The notes under the pieces were generated by a model that was not told the DNA's origin, made no database searches, and worked only from the letters and a program-made list of their open reading frames with translations. Both the position numbers and the translations under genes were made by a program. Of a stretch of DNA of 64,000 nucleotides, positions 25,784 to 34,135 are shown one piece after another. The stretch is taken from positions 124,001 through 188,000 of the forward strand of contig NZ_PVTL01000006.1 in NCBI RefSeq assembly GCF_003003265.1. Direction: 5' to 3'. The DNA is from Glaciihabitans tibetensis. Its GTDB lineage: Bacteria > Actinomycetota > Actinomycetes > Actinomycetales > Microbacteriaceae. The stretch's first letter is position 1; each line of letters opens with the position of its first letter.

Positions 25784-26251
25784 GTGAAAACAACAATCGC
25801 CAACTCCCTGGCGGCCCGTCGTGCCTCCGTTGCCTCATCCGACATCGACCCCGCGAAGGACGGCGAGTCTTCGAGGGAGAAGGGCTTCACCCTCGTCGAG
25901 CTGCTCGTAGTGGTCGTCATCATCGGCATCCTCGCCGCCATTGCGATCCCGACGTTCCTGAACCAGCGGCAGGCGGCGTGGGAGGCGCAGGTCACTTCGG
26001 ATATCGCGAATGCCGTCATCGCGGTCGAGACCATCGCGGTAAACAACAACGGCTCGTACTCATCGATCACGACCACAGATGCTCTCAAGAATGCGGGCTA
26101 CAGCAAATCGGCTGATGTGACTCTCACGCCCGCAATCGATGGCGCCGGGTACACGATCTCGGGTCGCCATTCCCGGCTAGGAACCATCAAATGGACCTAC
26201 ACGAGTTCGACCGGTTTGGTCACAGAATCAGCCGTGACAGCCGGTACCTAG
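25784..26251 (+). CDS. pilA: Major type IV pilin (prepilin)
   Basis: A 155-residue prepilin. GTG 25784 has GAAGGA at 25771-25776; an overlapping ATG at 25777 is in another frame and is rejected. The leader is long (34 residues) and ends SSREKG, with cleavage expected between G34 and F35. The mature N-terminus is FTLVELLVVVVIIGILAAIA, with the conserved Glu at position 5. The 121-residue mature domain is small, Thr/Ser-rich and has no cysteine, so a disulfide-bonded D-loop is absent. It follows pilB-T-C and precedes three minor-pilin-like genes and pilD, which should process it. Confidence 0.95.
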   Translation: MKTTIANSLAARRASVASSDIDPAKDGESSREKGFTLVELLVVVVIIGILAAIAIPTFLNQRQAAWEAQVTSDIANAVIAVETIAVNNNGSYSSITTTDALKNAGYSKSADVTLTPAIDGAGYTISGRHSRLGTIKWTYTSSTGLVTESAVTAGT

Positions 26252-26260
26252 CCCCAAGAC

Positions 26261-26298
26261 TCGGTGGGGTCCCGTTCCCCCCAGCGGCACCCCACCGA
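26261..26298 (+). terminator. Hairpin after pilA (partial terminator)
   Basis: A perfect 10-bp stem (26261-26270 with 26289-26298) with an 18-nt loop lies 9 bp after the pilA stop. Such a hairpin would let pilA mRNA exceed the downstream minor pilins, by termination or by protecting the 3' end. Confidence 0.65.
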
Positions 26299-26355
26299 AC
26301 CCTCCCTCGTGGCCCTAACCACGCGGGAGACCCCACAGAAACACCGCTCTACCCC

Positions 26356-26400
26356 GCAAGTGCTCTACCTAGCACGTGCTCCACCTAGCAAGTGTTGCGG
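26356..26400. repeat. 16-bp tandem repeats in the pilA-minor pilin spacer
   Basis: GCAAGTGCTCTACCTA (26356-26371) is followed by GCACGTGCTCCACCTA (26372-26387) and a partial copy (26388-26400). The rest of 26299-26514 is C-rich and has no gene. Confidence 0.85.
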
Positions 26401-26514
26401 CACCGCTGGTTTCCCCCGGCCCGCGGTGCCGCACCCTGGGGGAAACGCCCGCCCGCGGCATCCCGCAGCACCCGCCTTACCTGCCGCACCACCGCCCCGA
26501 AGCGAGGTGACACC

Positions 26515-27957
26515 ATGACCGCAGCACAGAACACGCCGGCCCCACCCACCCAGCACGCCGAGCAGCCCGAGCATGGCATCGCGGACGACGCCGGGTTCAG
26601 CCTCGTCGAGGTCATGGTGGCGCTGTTTGTCTTCGCCCTTCTCTCGACCGGAACCGCCTACACGGTGCTGAGCGTGATCCAGCTCGATCGTGATTCCCGA
26701 GCCCGCCACGTCGCCGCAAACCTTGCCGCCGAGGAGATCGACCTGGCCAGGGACGCAGCAAGCGTGATGGCATTGACGGATGTCACGCGGCCAGCTCAGC
26801 GCGTTGGTGGCGACCTTTTCCACGTAGTCGTGAAGACCGCGTGGGTGTCGGCCACGGGCACGGATGACGCGTGCGGGGCGACCGGCGGAACCCTGCTGTA
26901 CAAGCGGATCAACGTCGAGGTGCGCTGGGACAACCAGCGCGGCGGCTCGAGCCCCGTGCGCGCGGACACCGTCATCACGCCCAACTCCCACCTCAACTCT
27001 CCCGACAGCGGAACCATCCTGGTGCGGGTGCTGGGAACGTCCGGTTCCGGTGTTTCGGGGGTCGGCATCACTGCGACACCCTCTGCCGTCGCAAACGGAG
27101 CAACCAGCAGCGCGAACGCCACGACGGACTCCCAGGGCTGCGCGTTTCTCACCCGCCTCACGCCCGGCAACTACAGCGTTACGGCCACCGCGGCCGACCA
27201 CTTCGACTCGATGGCGCAGGCCAGTTCTCCCGTGGCGACCGTTCCCGTCGTGGCCGGGTACTCCGCGGGCGCGTCCTTCTCCTACGATCGCGCGAGCCAG
27301 TTCACCCTGACCTACGCGCCGACCGCGACGCCGACCGTCCCCGCGGGCGCGGTGTACCTGCCGCGCAACCTCGACACGAGTTACCTGGCTGCGGATGGAC
27401 GTGTGACCGTGGCATCCCTCACCGGATCCGGCACGAACACCACCCGCACCCTCACGGCGTCGCTGTTTCCGTTCGCCTCCGGGTACGAGGTAATTGCTGG
27501 GGTGTACACCGCGGACGCGTCCTGCCTGTCGATCGACCCGGCCGCGTGGGCTCCGGTGACCGAGGCGGGCGTGGTCCTGACGGGCACGCGCACGAAGGTC
27601 GCCAGCAGCCCGGGGGAGTCCGTCGCCGGCACCGTACCGATGGGCATCCTCACGGTCACCGGCCTGGCTCCCGGCGCCAATCTCACGGCCGTGAGCGCCG
27701 CGGCCCCCGCGTCGACCGGCGATCCCGGCTGCACCCGCGCCACCACCTACGCGTTCGGCGCCGTGCCGTCGGGGTCGACCATCGCGCTTCCGTTCGGATC
27801 CTGGACCCTGCACTCGACCGCGGCGACGGCCCCAGGAGCGGCGGTGCCCGGCAGCACCGTGCCCGGAGCCACCGTGCCGGGATCGGCAATCACGCTCGGC
27901 AGCCGCGGCAGCGTCGCGGCAACTGTCATCACGCTCGATCCGCGGGTCGCGCCATGA
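26515..27957 (+). CDS. Large PilV-like minor pilin with an Ig/carboxypeptidase-regulatory-like domain
   Basis: A 480-residue prepilin-like protein. ATG 26515 has GAGGTG 5 bases upstream. The class III signal ends DDAG, with cleavage predicted between G27 and F28, giving FSLVEVMVALFVFALL with Glu at position 5. The body is far larger than usual PilV (about 180). Residues about 180-250 (ILVRVLGTSGSGVSGVGITA ... LTPGNYSVTATA) look like a carboxypeptidase-regulatory or CnaB-type beta-sandwich, a fold common in adhesins. Four cysteines occur in the exported part. The C-terminus has PGSTVPGATVPG repeats. It overlaps the next gene by ATGA. It is probably a tip or adhesive subunit; this is inference. 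Confidence 0.82.
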   Translation: MTAAQNTPAPPTQHAEQPEHGIADDAGFSLVEVMVALFVFALLSTGTAYTVLSVIQLDRDSRARHVAANLAAEEIDLARDAASVMALTDVTRPAQRVGGDLFHVVVKTAWVSATGTDDACGATGGTLLYKRINVEVRWDNQRGGSSPVRADTVITPNSHLNSPDSGTILVRVLGTSGSGVSGVGITATPSAVANGATSSANATTDSQGCAFLTRLTPGNYSVTATAADHFDSMAQASSPVATVPVVAGYSAGASFSYDRASQFTLTYAPTATPTVPAGAVYLPRNLDTSYLAADGRVTVASLTGSGTNTTRTLTASLFPFASGYEVIAGVYTADASCLSIDPAAWAPVTEAGVVLTGTRTKVASSPGESVAGTVPMGILTVTGLAPGANLTAVSAAAPASTGDPGCTRATTYAFGAVPSGSTIALPFGSWTLHSTAATAPGAAVPGSTVPGATVPGSAITLGSRGSVAATVITLDPRVAP

Positions 27958-28763
27958 GCGAACCCGTCCCGCACCACCGACTCGCGCGCGACCAGTCAGG
28001 CATCAGCCTGGTCGAACTCGTCATCTCGATCGCGCTCACCGCCATCATCGCCACGCTGATGGTCTCGATCGTCGTCACCGTGTCGCGCAGCTTCACCCGC
28101 GAAGCGCAGGCATCCGCCAATTCGAGCTCGGCGTCGATCGGCATGCGCGAACTGTCCCGCGTGATCCGCTCGGCCGCGGAGGTCTCCCTCATCGGCACGC
28201 CCGCCGGCACCGCCCCGGCCAACGCGATCCTCCGCGCGACGGCCGCCGAAATCACCCTTTACTCCTTCATCGATGCGGATGCCGCGGCGCCGGCACCCCT
28301 CGCCGTGAAGTTCACCGTCACCGCCGGGGGCACCCTGACCGAGACCCGGTGGGTCGGCAGCCCCGCGACGCCAAGTACCCCCGCGACGCCGAGTACCCCC
28401 GCAACGCCGGGCATTCCCGCGACTCCAGGCGGCCCGGCAGCTGCCACGGCGACGACGCCGTGGCACTTCGCCACCGAACCCGCATCCGAGCGCACGATCG
28501 TCCGCGGCATCCTCACCGATTCCGCGACTCCGCTTCTGCGCTACTACAACGCGGCCGGTTCCGAGCTGGTTCCCGCACCCGGCGCCGCCCTCGATTCGGC
28601 GCAACTACCGGCCATCGCCTCCGTACGGGTGACGCTCCGGGTGCAACAGAGCCCGCAGCCCGCGAGTGAAAGCAGCAGCGCGAGCTCTGGGACCACCGCC
28701 ATCCTGGACAACACGATTGGACTCCCCAACCTCGGCATCAGCCGCGTGCGGGGCACCCGGTGA
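27954..28763 (+). CDS. PilW-like minor pilin
   Basis: A 269-residue prepilin-like protein. The signal DQSG is followed by ISLVELVISIALTAIIATLM; cleavage is expected after the Gly, with Ile instead of Phe at mature position 1 and Glu at 5. The body has the PilW-type pattern of an early helix (MRELSRVIRSAAEVSL) and beta-rich C-terminal part with a DNTIGLPN end. A Pro/Thr-rich linker with four 18-bp ATPSTP repeats sits mid-protein. It is coupled to both neighbours (ATGA before, GTGA after). Confidence 0.82.
   Translation: MSEPVPHHRLARDQSGISLVELVISIALTAIIATLMVSIVVTVSRSFTREAQASANSSSASIGMRELSRVIRSAAEVSLIGTPAGTAPANAILRATAAEITLYSFIDADAAAPAPLAVKFTVTAGGTLTETRWVGSPATPSTPATPSTPATPGIPATPGGPAAATATTPWHFATEPASERTIVRGILTDSATPLLRYYNAAGSELVPAPGAALDSAQLPAIASVRVTLRVQQSPQPASESSSASSGTTAILDNTIGLPNLGISRVRGTR
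28365..28436 (+). repeat. 18-bp repeats coding ATPSTP hexapeptides
   Basis: Four 18-bp units code ATPSTP, ATPSTP, ATPGIP and ATPGGP in the PilW-like protein. Confidence 0.88.
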
Positions 28764-30649
28764 GCCGCCGTGCTTCGCCGCCCGCAACCGGCAGCGTGGC
28801 ATCCACCAGTCCAACCGGCAGCGTGGCATCCGCCCGCTCTGCGCCCCCCGCCCTCAGCGTCCTTCGTCGCCTCGGCAGCACGCTCCGGCGCGACGAAGAC
28901 GGTGTCGCTCTCGTCATGGTGATCGGCGTCGGTGCGGTTCTCGCACTGCTCACGGTCGCCGCCGTCGCGATTGCCCTCGGTAGCGCCCGCACGGCGCGCA
29001 CCGACCAGGACTGGAACGGAGCGCTCGCCGCCGCCTACGCCGGGGTCGAGGAATACCAGAGCCGCCTCGCCGCCGACCCCAGCTACGGCCGGTACGGTAA
29101 CCCGGCCGCGCCCTACTCCGCCCCCTCGGCGACCGCTATCAGCCTTCCCGCCGGAGCCGCCGCCAACCCCGCGTTCGGAGTAGGCCTCACCGGCAGCTGG
29201 GCGAGTGTGCCGGGCAGCGGGGGCACCGCGAGCTTTCGATATGAGGTGGATGTCTCGGAGTTTGACATCACCGGCAGCATGTCCCTGCGCTCCACCGGCC
29301 GCGTCGGCACGCAAACCCGCACCGTGATCGCCGAGCTCAAGGTGAACAGCTTCCTCGACTACCTCTATTTCACCGACTATGAGGTAGCCGATCCCACGGG
29401 CGCCTCTGCCGCCGTAGTCCACGACTGCACCCGGTACGCATATGCGGGCCGCACCGACGCGAACCACTGTGGCGAGCTCTCGTTCATTGGCTCGGACGTG
29501 CTCAACGGGCCCGTGCACTCGAACGACACGATCCGTTCCTGCGGCGCCACCTTCAAGGGCCCCGTCACCACGGCCTACAGCGCCCCGAGCGGCACGCCGC
29601 TGTACGCCCCGATGGACTCGAACAGCCACCCCTGCGGAGCTTCGACCTTCTCGCCAGCCACCGGCCCCACAACGGTCGGCGCCGTCGTGATGCCCGCGAC
29701 CAACGCGGCGCTCATGCTCGAGACCCGCAGCGACCTGACCACCCCGGCCGGCTGCCTGTTCACCGGTCCGACCCAGATCGTCTTCAACGCCACCGGCACC
29801 GTCACGGTGCGCTCGCCGTGGACCCGCCAGACCCAGGTCACCGGCGACCCGGCCAGTGGGGGCAGCGCGCCGGCCGCCTGTGGGGTGCCCGGCGCGACCG
29901 GTCTCGGCTCGCGGGACGGGTCGACCTTCGCGGTGCCGGCCAACAACGTGATGTACGTGCAGGATGTCCCGGCCGTAGCCACCGACCCGAACTACTGGAG
30001 CCCCACCGCGTTTCCTCCCGTGCAGGAGGCAACCGGAACCGGCACCGTACCGCTGAGTTGCACGGGCGTCGACGGGCACGGCTCCGATAACGGCATCGGC
30101 TACCCCACGACGAACGAATCCGCCAGCGCGACCGACTACGGCTGTCGCACCGGCGACGCTTTTGTGCGGGGAGTGCTCAACGGGTCGGTGACGGTCGCGA
30201 CATCCCACCTTCTCTACATCGTGGGCAACATCACGCTGGCAAACACGACCCGCGACATGCTCGGCTTGGTGGGTAACGACGCTGTTCTGGTATGGAACCC
30301 GGTGGATGCCTCCGGCGTTTCGGTGATGCCCGACGCCGAGCGAGGCAGCCGGAGCATCCACGCGGCGGTGCTGTCGGTCAACCACACCTTCCGGGTGCAG
30401 AACCCGTCCAAGGGTGGCGCCCGCGGATCGCTCACGGTGGTGGGCGCGATCGCGCAGAAGTTCCGCGGAACCGTGTGGGTACGGACCCCGGACGGCACGG
30501 TCCACGGCTACACCAAGGACTACTCCTACGACTCCCGCTTTGCGACCCGCACCCCGCCGAAGTTTTTGCTGCCGGTGAGCACCAGCTACGCGGTCACCCT
30601 GTGGATCGAGACGCGCGCCGCCTTCGCCGCAGACGGAGCGGCACGATGA
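28760..30649 (+). CDS. Very large PilX-like minor pilin component
   Basis: A 629-residue protein starting GTG 28760, overlapping the previous stop. Around residue 46-70 it has a PilX-type N-terminus, DEDG then VALVMVIGVGAVLALLTV, a prepilin-like segment with Val at position 1 and no Glu at 5. The large exported domain (about 540 residues) is Ser/Thr/Gly-rich and has eight cysteines (for example HDCTRYAYAG, ANHC, RSCGATF, SHPCGAST), enough for four disulfides. It resembles long proteins found beside PilV/PilW in Gram-positive pilus clusters but no named domain is clear. It may be a surface-exposed tip protein. It is coupled to pilD by ATGA. Confidence 0.75.
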   Translation: MSRRASPPATGSVASTSPTGSVASARSAPPALSVLRRLGSTLRRDEDGVALVMVIGVGAVLALLTVAAVAIALGSARTARTDQDWNGALAAAYAGVEEYQSRLAADPSYGRYGNPAAPYSAPSATAISLPAGAAANPAFGVGLTGSWASVPGSGGTASFRYEVDVSEFDITGSMSLRSTGRVGTQTRTVIAELKVNSFLDYLYFTDYEVADPTGASAAVVHDCTRYAYAGRTDANHCGELSFIGSDVLNGPVHSNDTIRSCGATFKGPVTTAYSAPSGTPLYAPMDSNSHPCGASTFSPATGPTTVGAVVMPATNAALMLETRSDLTTPAGCLFTGPTQIVFNATGTVTVRSPWTRQTQVTGDPASGGSAPAACGVPGATGLGSRDGSTFAVPANNVMYVQDVPAVATDPNYWSPTAFPPVQEATGTGTVPLSCTGVDGHGSDNGIGYPTTNESASATDYGCRTGDAFVRGVLNGSVTVATSHLLYIVGNITLANTTRDMLGLVGNDAVLVWNPVDASGVSVMPDAERGSRSIHAAVLSVNHTFRVQNPSKGGARGSLTVVGAIAQKFRGTVWVRTPDGTVHGYTKDYSYDSRFATRTPPKFLLPVSTSYAVTLWIETRAAFAADGAAR

Positions 30650-31482
30650 GCGCCGCGCTGCTGATAAGCGCGCTTGGCGGATCCCTGGGGCTCGCGATCG
30701 GATCGTTCCTCAATGTGGTCGTCTGGCGGGTGCCCCGCGGTGAGTCGCTGGTCGCGCCGCCGAGCGCGTGCCCCCGCTGCTCCCACCCGATCCGAGCGCG
30801 GGACAACGTGCCGGTGGCGTCCTGGCTGCTGCTCCGGGGCCGCTGCCGCGACTGCGCAGAACCGATCCGGGCGCGCTACCCGCTGGTCGAGGCGACCACC
30901 GCGCTCGCGTTCGTTGCGCTCACCCTGTACTACGTGTTCGAGGCTCCCGGCCGGCTCGCCGAGCTGCCCGCGCTGTTGTTTCTGGCCGCGACATCCATCT
31001 CGCTCGCCCTCATCGACATCGACACCCACACGCTCCCCAATCGCATCGTGCTGCCCGCGTATCCGATCGGCGCGGCACTACTACTCGGCGCAACCGCGGT
31101 CGCGGGCGAGTGGGAGGCACTCGTGACCGCGTTCATCGGGGCGTCACTGCTCTTCTCCTTCTACCTGGCGCTCGCCCTGGCCTACCCGCGCGGCATGGGC
31201 CTCGGCGACGTCAAACTCGCAGGGGTGCTCGGCCTCTACCTCGGCTGGTTCGGCTGGGCGGAGCTCGCGGTCGGGGCGTTCGCGGCGTTCCTGCTGGGCG
31301 GCGCGTACTCCGTGGCGCTGCTCGCCGCTGGCAGGGTTCAGCGCGGCGGTGGGGTGCCGTTCGGGCCGTGGATGCTCGCGGGCGCCTGGGTCGGAATCCT
31401 GCTGGGGGAGCGCATCGCGCACGTGTATCTGACGTCTGTCGGCCTGACCTCTGTCGGCCTGACCTCTGTCGGCCTGAACTAA
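30646..31482 (+). CDS. pilD: Prepilin peptidase / N-methyltransferase PilD
   Basis: A 278-residue polytopic aspartyl peptidase of the GspO/PilD type. The N-terminal methyltransferase half is present with GSFLNVVVWRVPRGES and the cysteine tetrad CPRC...CRDC. The two catalytic aspartates are in ALIDIDTHTLPNRI and GMGLGDVKLAG (GXGD). It cleaves the leaders of the four upstream prepilins at Gly and methylates the new N-terminus. The ATG overlaps the previous stop. The C-terminus ends in three SVGLT repeats encoded by 15-bp units, an odd tail unlikely to be needed for catalysis. Confidence 0.95.
   Translation: MSAALLISALGGSLGLAIGSFLNVVVWRVPRGESLVAPPSACPRCSHPIRARDNVPVASWLLLRGRCRDCAEPIRARYPLVEATTALAFVALTLYYVFEAPGRLAELPALLFLAATSISLALIDIDTHTLPNRIVLPAYPIGAALLLGATAVAGEWEALVTAFIGASLLFSFYLALALAYPRGMGLGDVKLAGVLGLYLGWFGWAELAVGAFAAFLLGGAYSVALLAAGRVQRGGGVPFGPWMLAGAWVGILLGERIAHVYLTSVGLTSVGLTSVGLN
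31435..31479 (+). repeat. Three 15-bp repeats at the 3' end of pilD
   Basis: TCTGTCGGCCTGACC occurs at 31435-31449 and 31450-31464, with one change at 31465-31479. They code three SVGL(T/N) pentapeptides and run directly into the TAA stop. Confidence 0.92.
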
Positions 31483-31493
31483 AGGAGCAGCAC

Positions 31494-33257
31494 ATGACCC
31501 AACGCATCGTCGGTGTCGACATCGGTTCGGACGCCATCCGCGCCGTCGAGGTGGAGGGCGCCGCCGGCTCGCATCCGTCCATTCGCGCGTTCGGTCAGAT
31601 CAGTGTGCCGCCGGGCGTTGTCGCAAGCGGGGAGGTGATAGAGGTGGATGCCGTCGCGGCACTTCTGCGGGAGCTCTGGTCAATCCACCGCTTCAGTTCC
31701 ACCCGCGTCGTGCTCGGTGTCGGCAACGCCCGGGTTCTCGTACGCGACCTCACCGTGCCCCGCGGCACCATGGCCCAGATGCGGCAGGCGCTGCCGTTCT
31801 CCGTGCACGATCTGCTCACGGTGCCGACATCGGAGGCGATTCTCGACTTCTATCCGATCTCGGAGGCGGTGGCAGACGGGTTGCCGGTGGTGAGCGGTCT
31901 CCTCGTCGCCGCGGTCGCCGAGACCGTGAGCGCGCTGATCGCCGCCGCCACCCAGGCCGGACTCACCGTGGTCGACGTCGACCTCGCGCCGTTCGCCCTG
32001 GTGCGGGCGCAGGCCGCGTCGTTTCGAACGTCGACCGTGGCATTGGTGGATGTCGGCGCCCGCACCACCACGGTTGTGGTCGCCGCTCGCGGGGTGCCGC
32101 ATTTTGTGCGCATCATCCCGACCGGCGGCCACGACCTCACCCGGCTCATCGGGCAGACGCTGGCGGTGCCGCTCGAGCAGGCGGAACGGATCAAACGCGA
32201 GGTGGGCCTGGTGCTCGGGCCGTCGGACCCGGACCCTGCGCAGAGCCAGGCCGCCGCCGTGATCAACGACTTCTCCCACGACCTGCTGGAGGCGGTGCGC
32301 AACACCCTGCGCTACTTCGAAAACGCACACCCCGAACATCCGCTCGAGGGCATCGTGCTCACCGGTGGTGGTGCGCGACTGCGCGGGCTCCCGGCCGCGC
32401 TCGCCGAGATAACCCGGCTGCCGTCCTTGGTGGGCAAACCGCTCGCCGGGCTCTCCGTTGACGACGGCGCCGCGACATCCCCCCGCCGCGGCGCAGATGC
32501 GCCCATGACAATCGCCCTCGGTCTCGCCATCGGAGGAGCCCGCACGGGTAATCCCGCCGACTTCTTCGGTGTCGCGGGCCAGCCGCGGGTGAGCCTGCTT
32601 CCGCCCGAGATCGGGCTGCGCGCCCGGGCCCGCACACTCAACCGACGCTTCGCGCTCGCCGCGGCCACCGTGCTGGTGGCGACCGTCGCGGGAGTTCTCG
32701 GCGCCGGATGGTTTGCCGGCCAGGCACAGAACCGCCTCGACGCGGCCCAAGCGGAAACCACCGCCCTGCTCGATCAGCAGAAAAACTACGCGGAATCGAA
32801 AAACCTCGCCGCGCTGCTCGCCACCCTGCACGACGCTCGGGCCTACGGAGCATCCACCGAAATCGACTGGGCCGCCTACCTCTCCCTCATCGAGGCGACA
32901 ATGCCCGCGGGGACCAGTCTCATCGAAGCCGCCGCCAGCGCCGCCGCACCCTGGGAGGTGCAGCGGCCACCGGCCGGGCCGCTCCGGGGTGACGTCGCCG
33001 GAACCCTCACGCTGCGTACCTCGAGCTCATCTGAGGGCGACCTCACCGCGTGGGTACGCAGCCTCGAGGCCCTGCCCGGGTACGCCGACTCGTCGCTGGA
33101 CGCCCGTTCCCTCGACGAGACCGGCGCCCGCCCGGGGTACATCGCCGAGGTCACCCTCAACGTTGGTGCCGACGCGCGCGCTCGCCGCTTCGCCGCCGCG
33201 GAGACCCCACCCCAGGACGGGCCGGTGGGCGGCACCGTCGACGCGGCCGGAGAGTAG
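31494..33257 (+). CDS. pilM: PilM-PilN fusion protein of the type IV pilus alignment complex
   Basis: A 587-residue protein joining two normally separate parts. Residues 1-352 are PilM, an actin-like ATPase: VGVDIGSDAIRAVEV (phosphate 1), ALVDVGARTTTVVV (phosphate 2) and IVLTGGGARLRGLP (adenosine motif). Residues from about 364 are PilN: PRVSLLPPEI (cytosolic PilM-binding motif of PilN, usually VNLLP), a membrane helix about 387-406, a coiled-coil-like stretch (AQNRLDAAQAETTALLDQQK) and a C-terminal ferredoxin-like domain. In other bacteria PilM binds the PilN N-terminus, so the fusion fixes that contact covalently. ATG 31494 has AAAGGAG at 31481. pilO follows after 6 bp. Confidence 0.92.
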   Translation: MTQRIVGVDIGSDAIRAVEVEGAAGSHPSIRAFGQISVPPGVVASGEVIEVDAVAALLRELWSIHRFSSTRVVLGVGNARVLVRDLTVPRGTMAQMRQALPFSVHDLLTVPTSEAILDFYPISEAVADGLPVVSGLLVAAVAETVSALIAAATQAGLTVVDVDLAPFALVRAQAASFRTSTVALVDVGARTTTVVVAARGVPHFVRIIPTGGHDLTRLIGQTLAVPLEQAERIKREVGLVLGPSDPDPAQSQAAAVINDFSHDLLEAVRNTLRYFENAHPEHPLEGIVLTGGGARLRGLPAALAEITRLPSLVGKPLAGLSVDDGAATSPRRGADAPMTIALGLAIGGARTGNPADFFGVAGQPRVSLLPPEIGLRARARTLNRRFALAAATVLVATVAGVLGAGWFAGQAQNRLDAAQAETTALLDQQKNYAESKNLAALLATLHDARAYGASTEIDWAAYLSLIEATMPAGTSLIEAAASAAAPWEVQRPPAGPLRGDVAGTLTLRTSSSSEGDLTAWVRSLEALPGYADSSLDARSLDETGARPGYIAEVTLNVGADARARRFAAAETPPQDGPVGGTVDAAGE

Positions 33258-33263
33258 GACACC

Positions 33264-34022
33264 ATGCCCATTACCCGCCTGCCCGCCAAACGCCTGCCCA
33301 CGAAACGCCTGCCCGCACAACGCCTGCCCAACCCACGGATGCCGCTCATCATCACCACGGTCAGCTGCTGTGGAATTCTCGCCCTCGGGTGGTTCCTCGG
33401 TGTGTCGCCGCAGGTGGATGCCGCGGCCGCCTCCCACACCGCCCTTGCCAGCACCGAGCTGCAGAACGCGAAGCACCGCACCACCCTGCTCGCCCTCATC
33501 GAGCAGCACGCCCGCATCGATGCGATCCGGGCAGAGACGCTCAGCCTGCGCGGTGAGATTCCCGCGGGCCTGGGCCTGCCAGACCTGGTCGATGAGATGA
33601 CCGCGGTCGCGGCGGCTCACGGGGTGGTGATCACACGCTACGGCGCAGAAGAGCCGCTGTCGCCGATCTCCCTTGCCGAAGCGGCGCAGGCCTCGGTCGC
33701 TCCGACGACCGAGCCCACGGGGGAGCAGCCCGCCGCACCCACCGCTGGGCAGCCCACGGCACCCGCCGCCGAGTCGATCGCCGAGTCAGCGGCAACCGCA
33801 CCTTCACCGCGCGTGACCGCCGGCAACCTCTACGCCGTGCCGATCACTCTCACCCTGAGTGGCACACCGGCCGACGCGCGCGCGATGGTCGGCGAGCTCC
33901 AGCACGGACGGCGCCTGTTCCTCGTCACCTCAGCCGACTTCGTCGCCACCGAGCCGCTTGAGGAAAGCGTGTCGGAGGTGCGCGGGTACGCCTACGTGCT
34001 GATCGACGCCGCGACCGGGTAG
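33264..34022 (+). CDS. pilO: PilO-like inner-membrane protein
   Basis: A 252-residue bitopic membrane protein. A basic N-terminus of four RLPxK pentapeptides (15-bp repeats at 33276-33344) precedes one membrane helix (LIITTVSCCGILALGWFLGV), a coiled-coil segment (LASTELQNAKHRTTLLALIE) and a C-terminal ferredoxin-like domain with the PilO block TLSGTPADARAMVGELQ. A Pro/Ala/Glu linker (about 140-185) interrupts the domain. PilO pairs with PilN and PilM in the alignment complex. ATG 33264 has GAGAGTAGG upstream. It is the last pilus gene of the cluster. Confidence 0.9.
   Translation: MPITRLPAKRLPTKRLPAQRLPNPRMPLIITTVSCCGILALGWFLGVSPQVDAAAASHTALASTELQNAKHRTTLLALIEQHARIDAIRAETLSLRGEIPAGLGLPDLVDEMTAVAAAHGVVITRYGAEEPLSPISLAEAAQASVAPTTEPTGEQPAAPTAGQPTAPAAESIAESAATAPSPRVTAGNLYAVPITLTLSGTPADARAMVGELQHGRRLFLVTSADFVATEPLEESVSEVRGYAYVLIDAATG
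33276..33344 (+). repeat. 15-bp repeats coding RLPxK pentapeptides in pilO
   Basis: Four 15-bp units beginning CGCCTGCCC and a partial fifth code RLPAK, RLPTK, RLPAQ, RLPNP and RMP at the N-terminus of PilO. Confidence 0.9.
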
Positions 34023-34135
34023 GGGCGGGCGCGGCCTCGCGCGTCCAGCGCTCTGTCACGCAGCGTTGCTAAAGTGACATCCGTCCATCCGGGTTGCCTT
34101 GATCCGCGTGGTTCCGGGCAGCGAGGAGCACCACA

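Noticed and set aside
25777..26115. Alternative frame from ATG 25777 over pilA
   Set aside because: The product has no prepilin features; the GTG frame at 25784 gives a perfect class III signal.
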